From Gammaproteobacteria bacterium (lineage in GTDB: Bacteria > Pseudomonadota > Gammaproteobacteria > Arenicellales > Poriferihabitantaceae): 34,267 bases of DNA. A program made the translations under genes and the position numbers. Every line of letters begins with the position of its first letter. Position 1 is the first letter of the stretch. Below, piece by piece: positions 1-8,820 of the stretch. The notes under the pieces were generated by a model. That model did no database searches and was not told the DNA's origin. It saw only the letters and a program-made list of their open reading frames with translations. The stretch is taken from positions 1-34,267 of the forward strand of contig JAJEAV010000056.1 in assembly GCA_022822625.1 (NCBI GenBank). Reading direction: 5' to 3'.

Positions 1-3000
1 CCGCTCCGATGCCTCGAAGGAACCGTAGGGAACCACCGACGTCAGGGTCGATTCCACCTTCCCGGAATCCGCATGATCCCCCTCGCCGTCCGACTGCAGC
101 AGCGCCAGGCCCAGCAGCCAGCCGTCCCGGGCGTAGTCCGCACCCAGCATCGCCGTGGTCGTCTCCCCGTCCAGGGTGAACGTGCCCTCCCGGCCGTCGA
201 AGGAGGACTCGCTTCCCCGGCCCCAGAACGACAGGCTCCCGCCCATCGCGTCCTCGCGGCCCGTCGCCGTGAAGCTGCTGCCCGGCAGCGCCTCCCTGAG
301 CGCCATTGCTTCCGTGCTCCAGTCGTGACCGGTTTCCCTCAGGCCCCAGCCGTGACGGTCTTCAGGGATCCGGACGTTACGGTCTACAATACCCGAACCG
401 TCAGAACCGGAACCGGTGAAGGAACCCGGGTCGAGGTGGCCGGCCAGCGTGCCCTCGACCCCCGCCGTGCGGGGCGCCACCATGCGGCCCGAGACCCCGT
501 CCAGCGCCTGCTGCGCCACCGTGCGACCGAAGCGGTTGAGCCATGCCGCCGACATCGGGTCGGCGTGCCGGATCGTCACCGAGGCCGAGCCGTCCGTGGA
601 ATGCGGCGTGTAGCCCGCCCCGGCCAGCACCCGGGCCATGATGCTCCCGTTCGCCTCGTCCGGGGCATCGTGCTCCGTCATGACGGTCAGCGTCGCCGTA
701 CCCCCCGTGCCGATGGTCACGGTCCTCGTGCCGGTCTGGCCCCGCCGGGCCAAACCGCCGGTCTCGGTCACCTCCACACGGACCATGATGTCCGCGCTCG
801 GCGGGGGCACGGCGGTCAGGGTGAAGACGGCATCGCCGCCCGGGGTGATGCTACCACCCCCCGTGACCCTGATCTCCGGATCGGTAGCGTCCGGAACCCC
901 GTCGGGATCGGTAGTATTCGGGTCTCCATCGGGATCGGTAGTGCCCGGGGCCCCGTCGTCGTCGCTCACCGTCACCGAGGCGCTCGACGGACTGCCCTGG
1001 GCATAGTTGCCGGAGCTGCGCAGCGACAGCGTCACCGTGCCATCCGGTTCGTCCGTGCCATCGTCCACGGTCGGCACAGAGTAGGACGCCGTGCTGGAAC
1101 CGATCGCTATCGTCACCGACTGGTTGCCCTCGTTCCCCGCCGCCACGAAGTCCCGCCCCCCGACGGCGTCTTCCCTTACGCCCAGAAGAACCGTCAGCGC
1201 CGATGTGGTCGCACCCGTGCGGCGCACCGTGAAGTCCGCGTCCGTACCCTCCGTCACCGGCGATGCCCCCGCCGTGATGGTGACCACGGGCAACTGTGGC
1301 GGCGGCGGGGCCTCGTCGTCATCGCTCACCGTCACCGAGGCGCTTGGCGGACTGCCCTGGGCATAGTCACCGGAGTTGCGCAGCGACAGCGTCACCGTGC
1401 CGTCCGGCTCGTCCGTGCCGTCGCCCACGGTCGGCACAGTATAGGACGCCGTGGCGGAACCGATCGGTATCGTCACCGACTGGTCGCCCTCGTTCCCCGC
1501 CGCCACGAAGTCCTGACCGCCTGCGGTGTTCTCGGCCACCTCCAGAAGGACCGTCAGCGCCGATGTGGTCGCACCCGTGCGGCGCACCGTGAAGTCCGCA
1601 TCCGTACCCTCCGTCACCGGCGACGTCCCCGCCGTGATGGTGACCACGGGCAACTGCGGCGGCGGGGCCCCGTCGTCGTCGCTCACCGTCACCGAGGCGC
1701 TCGACGGACTGCCCTGGGCATAGTTGCCGGAACTGCGCAGCGACAGCGTCACCGTGCCATCCGGCTCGTCCGTGCTGTCGCCCACGGTCGGCACGGCGTA
1801 GGACGCCGTGGCGGAACCGATCGGTATCGTCACCGACTGGTTGCCTTCGTTCCCCGCCGCCACGAAGTCCTGACCGCCCGCGGTGTTCTCGGCCACCTCC
1901 AGAAGGACCGTCAGCGCCGATGTGGTCGCACCCGTGCGGCGCACCGTGAAGTCCGCGTCCGTACCCTCCGTTACCGGCGACGTCCCCGCCGTGATGGTGA
2001 CCGCGGGCAACTGCGGCGGGGTGTTGTTCACCACGAAGCTGTTTTCGTTGCTCCCCATGGGTGTCGTGACCGACAGCGCGTTGCCGCTCGCGTCCCTGAT
2101 GTTCTGACCGTTCGCGAAACCCAGCGTCACCGGCCCGTTGAGATCCGCAAGGTTCCCGCCCGAGGCCGTGACGTCGTAGACCGTGGTCGAAACCGCCGTC
2201 ATCGCCAGCGTCGCCGTCGTACCGGAGACGGTGAAGTCCCCCGTATCCACGTTCTGCACCGCCTCGTTGAAGGTCACCCGCCAGGTCAGGCTGTCGGCGG
2301 AGGTCGGCGAGGCGGACGGCGAACGACGCACGATCGACGAAACCCGTGGCGCAGTCGTGTCCGTGATGCCATCATTGTCCTCGATGGTCACCGTGGTCGT
2401 GGAATGGGGAGCCGCGGAATACCCGGCCGGAAACGGATCGATGCCGACCCCCGGCGACCGATCAATGTCGATCCTGAAAGTCTCGTCCGGCTCCACCACC
2501 TCGTGATTCCACGCGTTCGACCTCACCACCTCGGGCGACTCGTCCACGGTCTGCACGGTGAAGGTGTGCGATGTGGCATTGGCCGGAATGGTCACGCTTT
2601 CGGGCGACGCCTCGTAGTCCTTGCCCACCGGGAATCGCCGTTTGCTGTCATAGCTGACGTGCCATCTGCGGGCCGTGCCGCCATTCCCCCTGTCCGCATC
2701 CCGGTAAACGAAGCCCAGTTCCGTGGCCGTGGCACGCGGCGGGGCAATGTTCACCGTCACGCTGATGCTCCCGCCCTCCGTCACGCTGTGGGAACTGCTG
2801 GCGAAACTTATCGTGCAGTTCTCGTCGTCCTCGATGGTCACCACCGTCGAGCCCTGGGACCCCACCGTGATGCCGGCCGGCAGCCTCGAAGCGTCGATCG
2901 AAATCTCCAGGGTCTCGTCGCTCTCGCACTCGGTGTCCCCGAAGAGCGGGATGTCAATGGAGTTGCGAAGACTGCCATTCGCGACGAACGGCACCGTGGC

Positions 3001-4506
3001 CCTGGCCTCGTAATCCTCCCCCGCCGTCGCCGTGATGTCCCGGTAGACCAGCGGCACCTCGAAGTCACGGCCGATTACGACATCCGTGGTCAACGTCGGC
3101 TGTATCAGCGATGGAATATCTGTCTCGGGCGTGGAGAAGGACGGCTCGAAGAAGGACAGGACAAACGACGTCGGCGAATCCGTGAGGGTCAGCGTGGTCG
3201 TATTACCGCCCCCGCTCAGGGTCACCGTCTCGCCCTGTTCGACCGTATTGTCCTCGATCACGTCAATGCGCAAACCGCCGTAGAGGCGTCTGCAACGGAT
3301 ACTGGACGTGTTGCAGGGCATGTGCGCGCCATGGAAGGTGATCGTGGGACTGGCCCCGCCCAGGTTGCTGCAGGTGACGGCCTGCATGCTGCCGCAGATG
3401 AGCCGGTAGTCCGTCCCCCGGGTGGCGGTGCCCCCGACGGACAGCGGCAGCATCACCGTCTCGTCAGCGGCCAGGTGCTGCGACAGGACCACTATCAAGG
3501 GTACGTCCAGGCCCTCCGAAAACGTCGTCCCGGCGATGCCGGAAGCCACATCAAACGTAGGCGGGGCCTTCACCGTGACCGCCACACTGGGAATTGTCAG
3601 GGACGTCGGGTAGGTCGTCGTGTCGGCCGAGGACTGGACCGCATGGCTGACCGTGGTCGTGCCCGCACCCCGGCCGGTTACCGTGAACGTCTGCGGGGTG
3701 TTCCAGTTCGAACTCGTGAAGGTCCGGGTCGAGGGCGAGACCGTCGCCGTCGACGTCGCCCCCGACGTCGCGGAAATCACCACGTTCCCCGAGGGCTGGT
3801 TCTCCAGCACCACCGTGTAGGTCGCCGACTGCGTGTTGAACACCGACAGGCTCTGCCGGGACACCACAACCCCTTGCGGCGCCGCCTTGATCGTGAAGTT
3901 GGCGGACAGGTTGGGAGGAAATGTATTGCCTTCCTGGTCTCCCCACCGAAGCAGATTGGCATCACTACCGCCCCTGACAGTCACGGTGACTGGATCGTCC
4001 ACCGTAATCTCCGGGCCGCTGTAGGCCAGGGTGATCTCGGCGGAGCGATGGCCCTTGGTCCCCCCGCCGTGGGAGTGGGGCTGCTCCCGCGCGAGCAGCT
4101 TGCCGCTCGCGATGGTCAGGCCCGAAGGCGCACCCGACAGTGTGATCTTGGCGAGACCCGTCGCGCTAAACCTGGCTTCGCCGGTGGGATTCCTCAAGGA
4201 TCCCCCACTCCTCTCGTCTTCGTGCACATTAACGCTGCCAGCCAAGCCCCCGCCACCTCCGCCGATAAAGGTGGAGTTCTTGGGAATCAGGGTGATTGTG
4301 GCGCCGTCCAGGGAGGCCGCCTGGATCTCGGTCGGGTTGAGCACCAGGCTTGCGGTCTGGGCCTGTGCGCCGGCAGAGAGGCCGAGCAGCAGTGGCAGGA
4401 GCGGAAGAAGACCGGCAGCCCGGCGCAGGAATCCCGCAATGGCGCGGGCGGAAGACTCAGGCGGGGAGGTGGATGGGCGGGAGCGGCCCCATGCCGACGC
4501 ACCCAT
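1..4506 (-). CDS. Calx-beta repeat autotransporter adhesin (C terminus outside window)
   Basis: The minus strand is open for 1502 codons; I read every codon in this frame and saw no stop. The start is the ATG at 4504-4506; an in-frame TAA lies upstream at 4567-4569. Residues about 28-50 form a signal peptide (hydrophobic LLPLLPLLLGLSAGAQA). Ig-like and Calx-beta-like modules follow, with repeated VTITAG, VTEG and VTVSDDD motifs. Three near-identical modules lie at 958-2031, then an Asp-rich linker (TDPDGDPNTTDPDG). The segment LNRFGRTVAQQALDGVSGRM (481-540) and SFWGRG, LDGET, LGADYARDGWLLGLALLQSD (about 70-240) are typical of the start of autotransporter beta-barrels. The rest of the barrel is cut off by the window edge. 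Expected role: an outer-membrane-anchored, Ca2+-influenced surface adhesin (inference). No good Shine-Dalgarno precedes the ATG. GC is far above that of the neighbouring genes. Confidence 0.88.
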   Translation of the reverse strand, partial: MGASAWGRSRPSTSPPESSARAIAGFLRRAAGLLPLLPLLLGLSAGAQAQTASLVLNPTEIQAASLDGATITLIPKNSTFIGGGGGGLAGSVNVHEDERSGGSLRNPTGEARFSATGLAKITLSGAPSGLTIASGKLLAREQPHSHGGGTKGHRSAEITLAYSGPEITVDDPVTVTVRGGSDANLLRWGDQEGNTFPPNLSANFTIKAAPQGVVVSRQSLSVFNTQSATYTVVLENQPSGNVVISATSGATSTATVSPSTRTFTSSNWNTPQTFTVTGRGAGTTTVSHAVQSSADTTTYPTSLTIPSVAVTVKAPPTFDVASGIAGTTFSEGLDVPLIVVLSQHLAADETVMLPLSVGGTATRGTDYRLICGSMQAVTCSNLGGASPTITFHGAHMPCNTSSIRCRRLYGGLRIDVIEDNTVEQGETVTLSGGGNTTTLTLTDSPTSFVLSFFEPSFSTPETDIPSLIQPTLTTDVVIGRDFEVPLVYRDITATAGEDYEARATVPFVANGSLRNSIDIPLFGDTECESDETLEISIDASRLPAGITVGSQGSTVVTIEDDENCTISFASSSHSVTEGGSISVTVNIAPPRATATELGFVYRDADRGNGGTARRWHVSYDSKRRFPVGKDYEASPESVTIPANATSHTFTVQTVDESPEVVRSNAWNHEVVEPDETFRIDIDRSPGVGIDPFPAGYSAAPHSTTTVTIEDNDGITDTTAPRVSSIVRRSPSASPTSADSLTWRVTFNEAVQNVDTGDFTVSGTTATLAMTAVSTTVYDVTASGGNLADLNGPVTLGFANGQNIRDASGNALSVTTPMGSNENSFVVNNTPPQLPAVTITAGTSPVTEGTDADFTVRRTGATTSALTVLLEVAENTAGGQDFVAAGNEGNQSVTIPIGSATASYAVPTVGDSTDEPDGTVTLSLRSSGNYAQGSPSSASVTVSDDDGAPPPQLPVVTITAGTSPVTEGTDADFTVRRTGATTSALTVLLEVAENTAGGQDFVAAGNEGDQSVTIPIGSATASYTVPTVGDGTDEPDGTVTLSLRNSGDYAQGSPPSASVTVSDDDEAPPPPQLPVVTITAGASPVTEGTDADFTVRRTGATTSALTVLLGVREDAVGGRDFVAAGNEGNQSVTIAIGSSTASYSVPTVDDGTDEPDGTVTLSLRSSGNYAQGSPSSASVTVSDDDGAPGTTDPDGDPNTTDPDGVPDATDPEIRVTGGGSITPGGDAVFTLTAVPPPSADIMVRVEVTETGGLARRGQTGTRTVTIGTGGTATLTVMTEHDAPDEANGSIMARVLAGAGYTPHSTDGSASVTIRHADPMSAAWLNRFGRTVAQQALDGVSGRMVAPRTAGVEGTLAGHLDPGSFTGSGSDGSGIVDRNVRIPEDRHGWGLRETGHDWSTEAMALREALPGSSFTATGREDAMGGSLSFWGRGSESSFDGREGTFTLDGETTTAMLGADYARDGWLLGLALLQSDGEGDHADSGKVESTLTSVVPYGSFEASER
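958..2031 (-). repeat. Three tandem near-identical Calx-beta modules
   Basis: Three copies of a roughly 357-360-nt unit lie end to end (about 958-1317, 1318-1674 and 1675-2031). Each encodes a module of about 119 residues. The units share long identical stretches, for example the segments encoding FTVRRTGATTSALTVLL, SVTI and LSLRSSGNYAQGSPSSASVT. Differences are mostly single bases. The unit length is a multiple of three, so gain or loss of a unit would keep the frame. The near-identity suggests recent duplication or ongoing homogenisation. Confidence 0.9.
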
Positions 4507-4526
4507 GGCCGGAGCACGGGCGCAGT

Positions 4527-4543
4527 GGGGGGGGGGGGGGGGG
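4527..4543 (-). repeat. 17-base poly-C tract (sense strand) upstream of the autotransporter gene
   Basis: Seventeen consecutive G on the plus strand, C in the sense of the gene, end 20 nt before the ATG at 4506. A triple ATG (4581-4589) lies just upstream and reads across the tract in another frame, which stops at about 4287. Adding one C or removing two would join that upstream start to the adhesin frame without a stop. Tracts of this kind and position control phase-variable surface proteins in other bacteria; here the switch is inferred. Confidence 0.85.
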
Positions 4544-4756
4544 ATACCTTGCCGAAAATCAACCTGTTATTCGTTTTATTCATCATCATGTTACGGTCTG
4601 GTGGTAGCGGGTGCTTCGTAACCCAGGGATGGCGTTTCCCCTGTCGTCGCAAACGAAAGGAATTCTATACAACCCGACACCCGGATGCAACGACTACGAA
4701 TCAAACTTTCTATCCATTTCCAGAATTGATCACTGCATGAATCCCGATATGCATAA

Positions 4757-5152
4757 AACACCCGTATCCGCACTGTCTTTAACGCCACTTTTTGTGGAAT
4801 CAACTATGTAGAATACATTGTAGTCAGGCCTTGGCCAAACGATGTCGGGCCTTCGTCTCCGACACACCTGGCAAATCGGGTCAAGGAACACGGCATTATC
4901 GGCATCAACAAGTCAATTACCCAGGGTCGAAAAAGCGTTTGTGATAGATATGCCTATGCAATAACCAGAAACAGGTTCGGTTACATCAGAGTATTCGAAA
5001 TCCTGAATGGAGAGCAAAACGCTGTTGGGGACAATAAATCCGAAAGTAGTCCGAAAACCATGACAGACAACGTTAGAATAGTACTTATTCGGTTGCTTGA
5101 CATGCCGGCCCACAAAAACAACTTCCTCGCCATGTCAGGGTGGCTGAAATGA
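4757..5152 (+). pseudogene. Possible decayed ORF, faint AP2-like segment
   Basis: This plus-strand frame is open for 131 codons and ends at TGA 5150-5152, but it has no ATG, GTG or TTG in its first 80 or so codons. It fills most of the stretch between the adhesin gene and mltA. The segment from about 4885 to 5010 reads GIIGINKS, AYAITRN, GYIRVFEIL. That pattern of strands loosely recalls small AP2-type DNA-binding domains of bacteria, but I cannot confirm it. It may be a broken gene or a chance open frame. I see no other gene, RNA or terminator in 4600-5179. Confidence 0.22.
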
Positions 5153-5239
5153 ATTTCCCATGTTTGCAAATCAGTACGCGTGACCTTCGAACTCGATTAC
5201 GATCGCAATCTCCATAAAACCAATATCCTGAAGATCAGC

Positions 5240-6433
5240 ATGCCCGAAATTACGGCTCGTCGAATAACGCGAGATCTTGAAATACCCAGTCTGCTCCCCT
5301 GCAATCAATGGTCAAGGTTAATCCTGATCATGGTCGGCATTCTCATGCTGAGTGCGTGTGCAACCCAGAAACATCCACCTCCCGGCATCGGTTATTCCAT
5401 CGACTGGAACGAGGTCCCAGACTGGACCGAAGACCGACATGCCGACTCATGGCCGGCACTAATGAACAATTGTCGTGTTCTCTCCAACCGGCAAGTATGG
5501 GCCCAGATTTGCAAAGCGGCTCAAACACTCGATAGTCCAGACCACAAGCAGGCCCGGGGGTTTTATGAAGCCTGGTTTTCCCCCCACATCGTGCATGGTG
5601 CAGATGGCAAATCCACAGGACTCATCACTGGTTACTACGAACCTTTGCTATTCGGCAGCACGGAACCCGATGAAGATTATCGATATCCTATCTACAGACG
5701 CCCCGAAAACCTGCTCAAAATCGTTCTTTCCGATGTTTACCCGGAACTCAAGGGCAAACGCATACGAGGACGCGTCGAAGGTAATCGAGTAATCCCGTAT
5801 TTCTCTCGCGAACAGATCGATTCCGAACAGAATCCGCTTGAGGGACTGGAATTACTCTGGCTGAATGATCATGAAGACGTATTTTTCCTGCACATCCAGG
5901 GGTCGGGGCGAATAAAACTAACCGATGGTCGCACTGTGGGAGCTGGCTACGCCGACCAAAACGGACATCCCTATGTAGCCATTGGCAGAGTATTGATTGA
6001 GCGGGGAGAACTCGAACGTGAAGAAGTCACCTTGTTCACGATACGGGAATGGTTGCGTGATAACCCCGATCAAGCTCGTGCATTGCTCAACGAAAACCCA
6101 AGCTACGTGTTCTTCGAAATCAGGGAAAACGTCAAGGAAGGGCCAATCGGATCACTGACAACGCCACTTACACCAGAACGAAGTATCGCGATTGACCCCA
6201 CGGTAATTCCGCTCGGCACTCCAATTTGGCTGCAAACCACTCTTCCTGACAATCCTGAACAACCTCTCAATCGTCTCTACATTGCCCAGGATACTGGCGG
6301 CGCAATCAAGGGGCCATTGCGCGCAGATATATTCTGGGGGAATGGCGATAGAGCAGAACGAATGGCCGGCATCATGAAACAGCCAGGCAAACTTATCGCC
6401 TTATTGCCCAAAACTGCCTCAATTGAGAGGTAG
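5240..6433 (+). CDS. mltA: Membrane-bound lytic murein transglycosylase A
   Basis: MltA cleaves the MurNAc-GlcNAc bond of peptidoglycan, forming 1,6-anhydro ends; it is an outer-membrane lipoprotein facing the periplasm. From the ATG at 5240 the protein has 397 residues. It carries a lipoprotein signal ending in the lipobox LSAC, with the lipidated Cys at about residue 40. The core contains the family segments GLITGYYEP, VGYADQNG-like GAGYADQNGHPYVAIGR and LFTIREWL. The C-terminal 3D domain holds the catalytic Asp in AQDTGGAIKGPLRADIFWG (Asp about 351). The same frame is open back to a GTG at 5180, but that would put about 60 residues before the Cys, so the ATG is preferred. It is a single gene, convergent with rnd. 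Confidence 0.93.
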   Translation: MPEITARRITRDLEIPSLLPCNQWSRLILIMVGILMLSACATQKHPPPGIGYSIDWNEVPDWTEDRHADSWPALMNNCRVLSNRQVWAQICKAAQTLDSPDHKQARGFYEAWFSPHIVHGADGKSTGLITGYYEPLLFGSTEPDEDYRYPIYRRPENLLKIVLSDVYPELKGKRIRGRVEGNRVIPYFSREQIDSEQNPLEGLELLWLNDHEDVFFLHIQGSGRIKLTDGRTVGAGYADQNGHPYVAIGRVLIERGELEREEVTLFTIREWLRDNPDQARALLNENPSYVFFEIRENVKEGPIGSLTTPLTPERSIAIDPTVIPLGTPIWLQTTLPDNPEQPLNRLYIAQDTGGAIKGPLRADIFWGNGDRAERMAGIMKQPGKLIALLPKTASIER

Positions 6434-6489
6434 GGTCGGAATCACCTGCTCAGGCATTGACCGGCAATTGTCGCGATCTTGTTTTTGAG

Positions 6490-7572
6490 TCAACCAAACC
6501 GCTCCTCCATCGCACTTCCAATCAACTCATGACGCCAGCCCTTCATGAGCCTTGATCGGGGCTCACCTCGAAGAAGCGACTCGACATCTTTGCGACTGCC
6601 CAAAAGCCCCTCGCTGATACCGTACTCTGCTGCAATGGAACGCACCATTTTCCTGGCATCTTTCACATCCTTCTTGAATTTTCGATCAGGCAGCACTCTC
6701 AAAGTATTGTCCTGATTACCGGAACCGACTTCATGCTTTTTGACAATCTCAATCAGCACATGCCCAAACTTCTTGACGTTGCCCTTGCTCAGTGAGGGAA
6801 TTTTCCACAGTTGATTGATTTTCCTGGGACGACGAAAGCATAACTGAACCACTGCCTGATTGGACAAGATCCAACCTCTGGGCCGATCCCATTTTTGGGC
6901 AAGACGCTCTCGCCAGATGACTAGTTCCCTGGCAATATTTTTCGCGCTGTCAGGAACTTCCAGACTGCTGAATTGATACCACACATTCTCCGGTTTTATT
7001 GTCAAAACGGACTGTTTGGCCACCTCCTTACACTCCTGCCTGAACCACTCGATCTTTCCGGACTGCTCCATCTTCGATTCAAGAATGCTGCGAACTTTAT
7101 CCAGATAAATCACATCATTTTCTGCATAATTCAATTGTCTTGACGTCAACGGACGCTTACTCCAATCGCTCCTGACCTGATCCTTGTCAATCACCACCCC
7201 ACAAAGATCATGGACGATGCTGGAATAGCCGATCGACTCACTATAACCACAAAAAGCAGCGGCAATCTGGGTATCAAACAAGCCATTAAACATGAAATTT
7301 CCCCGTCTTGCCAATGCTTCCAGATCCTGGAAGCATGCATGCATGATCAAGTCTGTTTCCGCACGCTCAAACAGGCCGCCAAGTACATCGAGATTTTTTA
7401 TGTTCAGCGTATCAATGCCTACCGTTCCGTATTCTGAATGCACCTGAATCAGACACAGGACTGGATAATAGGTCTGATAACGCATAAATTCGGTATCAAT
7501 GGCTATCCAGTCACAGTCATGCCAGGCCTCGACAAGGCCCCGAAGGCGCCTTTCTGCTTCAATCAGTTCCAC
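6490..7572 (-). CDS. rnd: Ribonuclease D
   Basis: RNase D is a 3'-5' exoribonuclease that trims tRNA 3' ends and other small RNAs in the cytoplasm. The DEDDy exonuclease motifs are present: the first acidic pair in WIAIDTEF near residue 26, HACFQDLEAL for the second motif, and YAENDVIYL with the Tyr and Asp of the third. A C-terminal HRDC-like region follows (ARELVIWRERLAQ, RPRGWIL). I chose the GTG at 7570-7572 because a perfect AGGAGG (7578-7583) sits 5 nt upstream and the first motif then falls where it does in E. coli RNase D. The frame also extends to a TTG at 7588-7590 with weaker support. Length (360 residues) is normal. Confidence 0.93.
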   Translation of the reverse strand: MELIEAERRLRGLVEAWHDCDWIAIDTEFMRYQTYYPVLCLIQVHSEYGTVGIDTLNIKNLDVLGGLFERAETDLIMHACFQDLEALARRGNFMFNGLFDTQIAAAFCGYSESIGYSSIVHDLCGVVIDKDQVRSDWSKRPLTSRQLNYAENDVIYLDKVRSILESKMEQSGKIEWFRQECKEVAKQSVLTIKPENVWYQFSSLEVPDSAKNIARELVIWRERLAQKWDRPRGWILSNQAVVQLCFRRPRKINQLWKIPSLSKGNVKKFGHVLIEIVKKHEVGSGNQDNTLRVLPDRKFKKDVKDARKMVRSIAAEYGISEGLLGSRKDVESLLRGEPRSRLMKGWRHELIGSAMEERFG

Positions 7573-7590
7573 AACAGCCTCCTGACTCAA

Positions 7591-8228
7591 CTATCCTGCA
7601 CATGGATTATCATGATACGTGATGGCTTCGCATTACTACATCATCATGCTGATTGATACACATGCTCTCTCCATGCCTTCAACATCCATCAATTCCGGCC
7701 AAGGTGTCCTTTCCCACCATGCCATCCCCCGCCGGAACACAAGACATTCTACAGATAAATCCGCATCCGCCTCATACCCCGAATGACCGGTCAGCGAAAT
7801 GTACAAGGATATCCTTCATGTAGTGCAGAAGACCCGATTCCATTTGAAAATCGACATCGTACGGCTTCGACCGGTCTGTACATATGTCGATTAAGAGCCG
7901 GGCAAGGGGGTTTGCCATGCATCATTTTCGCTGCACCAAAATATTTTTTCGTCTTGAACGCAACGCCCGCATGGACCTGTCGGCCCAACCAGGCATCGAG
8001 GCATCGCTCAAGTTAACCAGGGATCATGCCAACCAATTCACACAATTCATCCGCGATTAGCCAGGCTGATGATGGTGTCAGCTTCTCATCTCCGCCACGA
8101 AAATCATATTTTGCGCATCAACATCTTTTCGGAGGACCGGCATGCCCGGCCATTCATCGTTGCAGGCATTGTCACCGGCACTCCATGCAAATTTCAGATG
8201 GAAATCAGGCTATTTTGGCTCCATGCAT
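7591..8228 (+). other. Gene-poor stretch between rnd and sodN
   Basis: About 640 bases hold no reading frame I recognise on either strand. Several short overlapping frames of 60-80 codons exist, but none has a convincing start, ribosome-binding site or known motif. I see no tRNA, no strong terminator hairpin with a T run, and no repeat. It probably contains the promoter of rnd near 7590-7650 and the 3' flank of sodN. Confidence 0.5.
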
Positions 8229-8684
8229 TCAATGCTCATGTCTGGGATAGTAAGCCTCAAGCTGCTCTACCGAAACCCTGAGCGTATCCACAATATCCAT
8301 ATCAACCGTCTGTTTGGCCTTCATTGCATTGACGATAACAGCATGATGAACTGTAAGACGCCTAGCATAGTCATCCTGTGACGATTTCACGCGTTGAGTC
8401 AGAAAATAATCACTGATCGAGTCGATGATGTCTTGAGCATGCTGCTCCTTGTTCATGACCCAACGAACCAGCTGGTTCTGTGATTGCGGGTCAGACTTAC
8501 CAGACAGCTCATTTATTTGTACAATCGACTTGCGGATAGTTTCCACATCTTCCAACATGGTTGCAACGCGTGCATGATCGTCATAGATGCCGCAGGGAAT
8601 TTGACAGTGCGCGATTGCGGACTGGTTAATCAAAAGAGTCAAAAGCGCCAGAGTTGTTCCATGGGAAAGTAGTTTGGATAACAT
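8229..8684 (-). CDS. sodN: Exported nickel-type superoxide dismutase
   Basis: Ni-SOD converts superoxide to oxygen and hydrogen peroxide, using a Ni ion held by the N-terminal hook HCxxPCGxY. The hook is present as HCQIPCGIY (residues 26-34). His26, Cys27 and Cys31 would be His1, Cys2 and Cys6 of the mature enzyme, with the conserved Tyr at mature position 9. Residues 1-25 (LALLTLLINQSAIA) look like a Sec signal peptide with an AIA cleavage site directly before His26, so signal peptidase would create the free N-terminal amine needed for Ni binding. The mature part is about 126 residues, close to the 117 of Streptomyces Ni-SOD and probably helical. No SodX/SodT maturation peptidase gene is seen nearby. 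A modest GCAGG motif precedes the ATG. It appears monocistronic. Confidence 0.93.
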   Translation of the reverse strand: MLSKLLSHGTTLALLTLLINQSAIAHCQIPCGIYDDHARVATMLEDVETIRKSIVQINELSGKSDPQSQNQLVRWVMNKEQHAQDIIDSISDYFLTQRVKSSQDDYARRLTVHHAVIVNAMKAKQTVDMDIVDTLRVSVEQLEAYYPRHEH

Positions 8685-8820
8685 TATGACCTGCTACCGA
8701 GCATTGTGAGTTAATGAATTTCCAGACTATTATAGCAGAATACGACAGCAAAAATGCGGGTTCATGAAAAATCGAACGTATGAAAGCCGGATCAGATAAA
8801 CTGGGCGGATACAACAAGAA

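Noticed and set aside
4287..4652. Minus-strand 121-codon frame starting upstream of the poly-C tract
   Set aside because: After the tract its sequence is Pro- and Arg-rich shadow of the adhesin. It matters only as the out-of-frame start of a possible phase switch.
73..4740. A plus-strand reading frame of 1555 codons
   Set aside because: It is the mirror of the adhesin gene in the same codon register. Its product is Arg- and His-rich with no domain, while the minus strand gives a signal peptide, Calx-beta repeats and an autotransporter domain.
7783..8381. Several overlapping plus-strand frames of 60-80 codons between rnd and sodN
   Set aside because: No start context, no motif, and they overlap one another in different frames.
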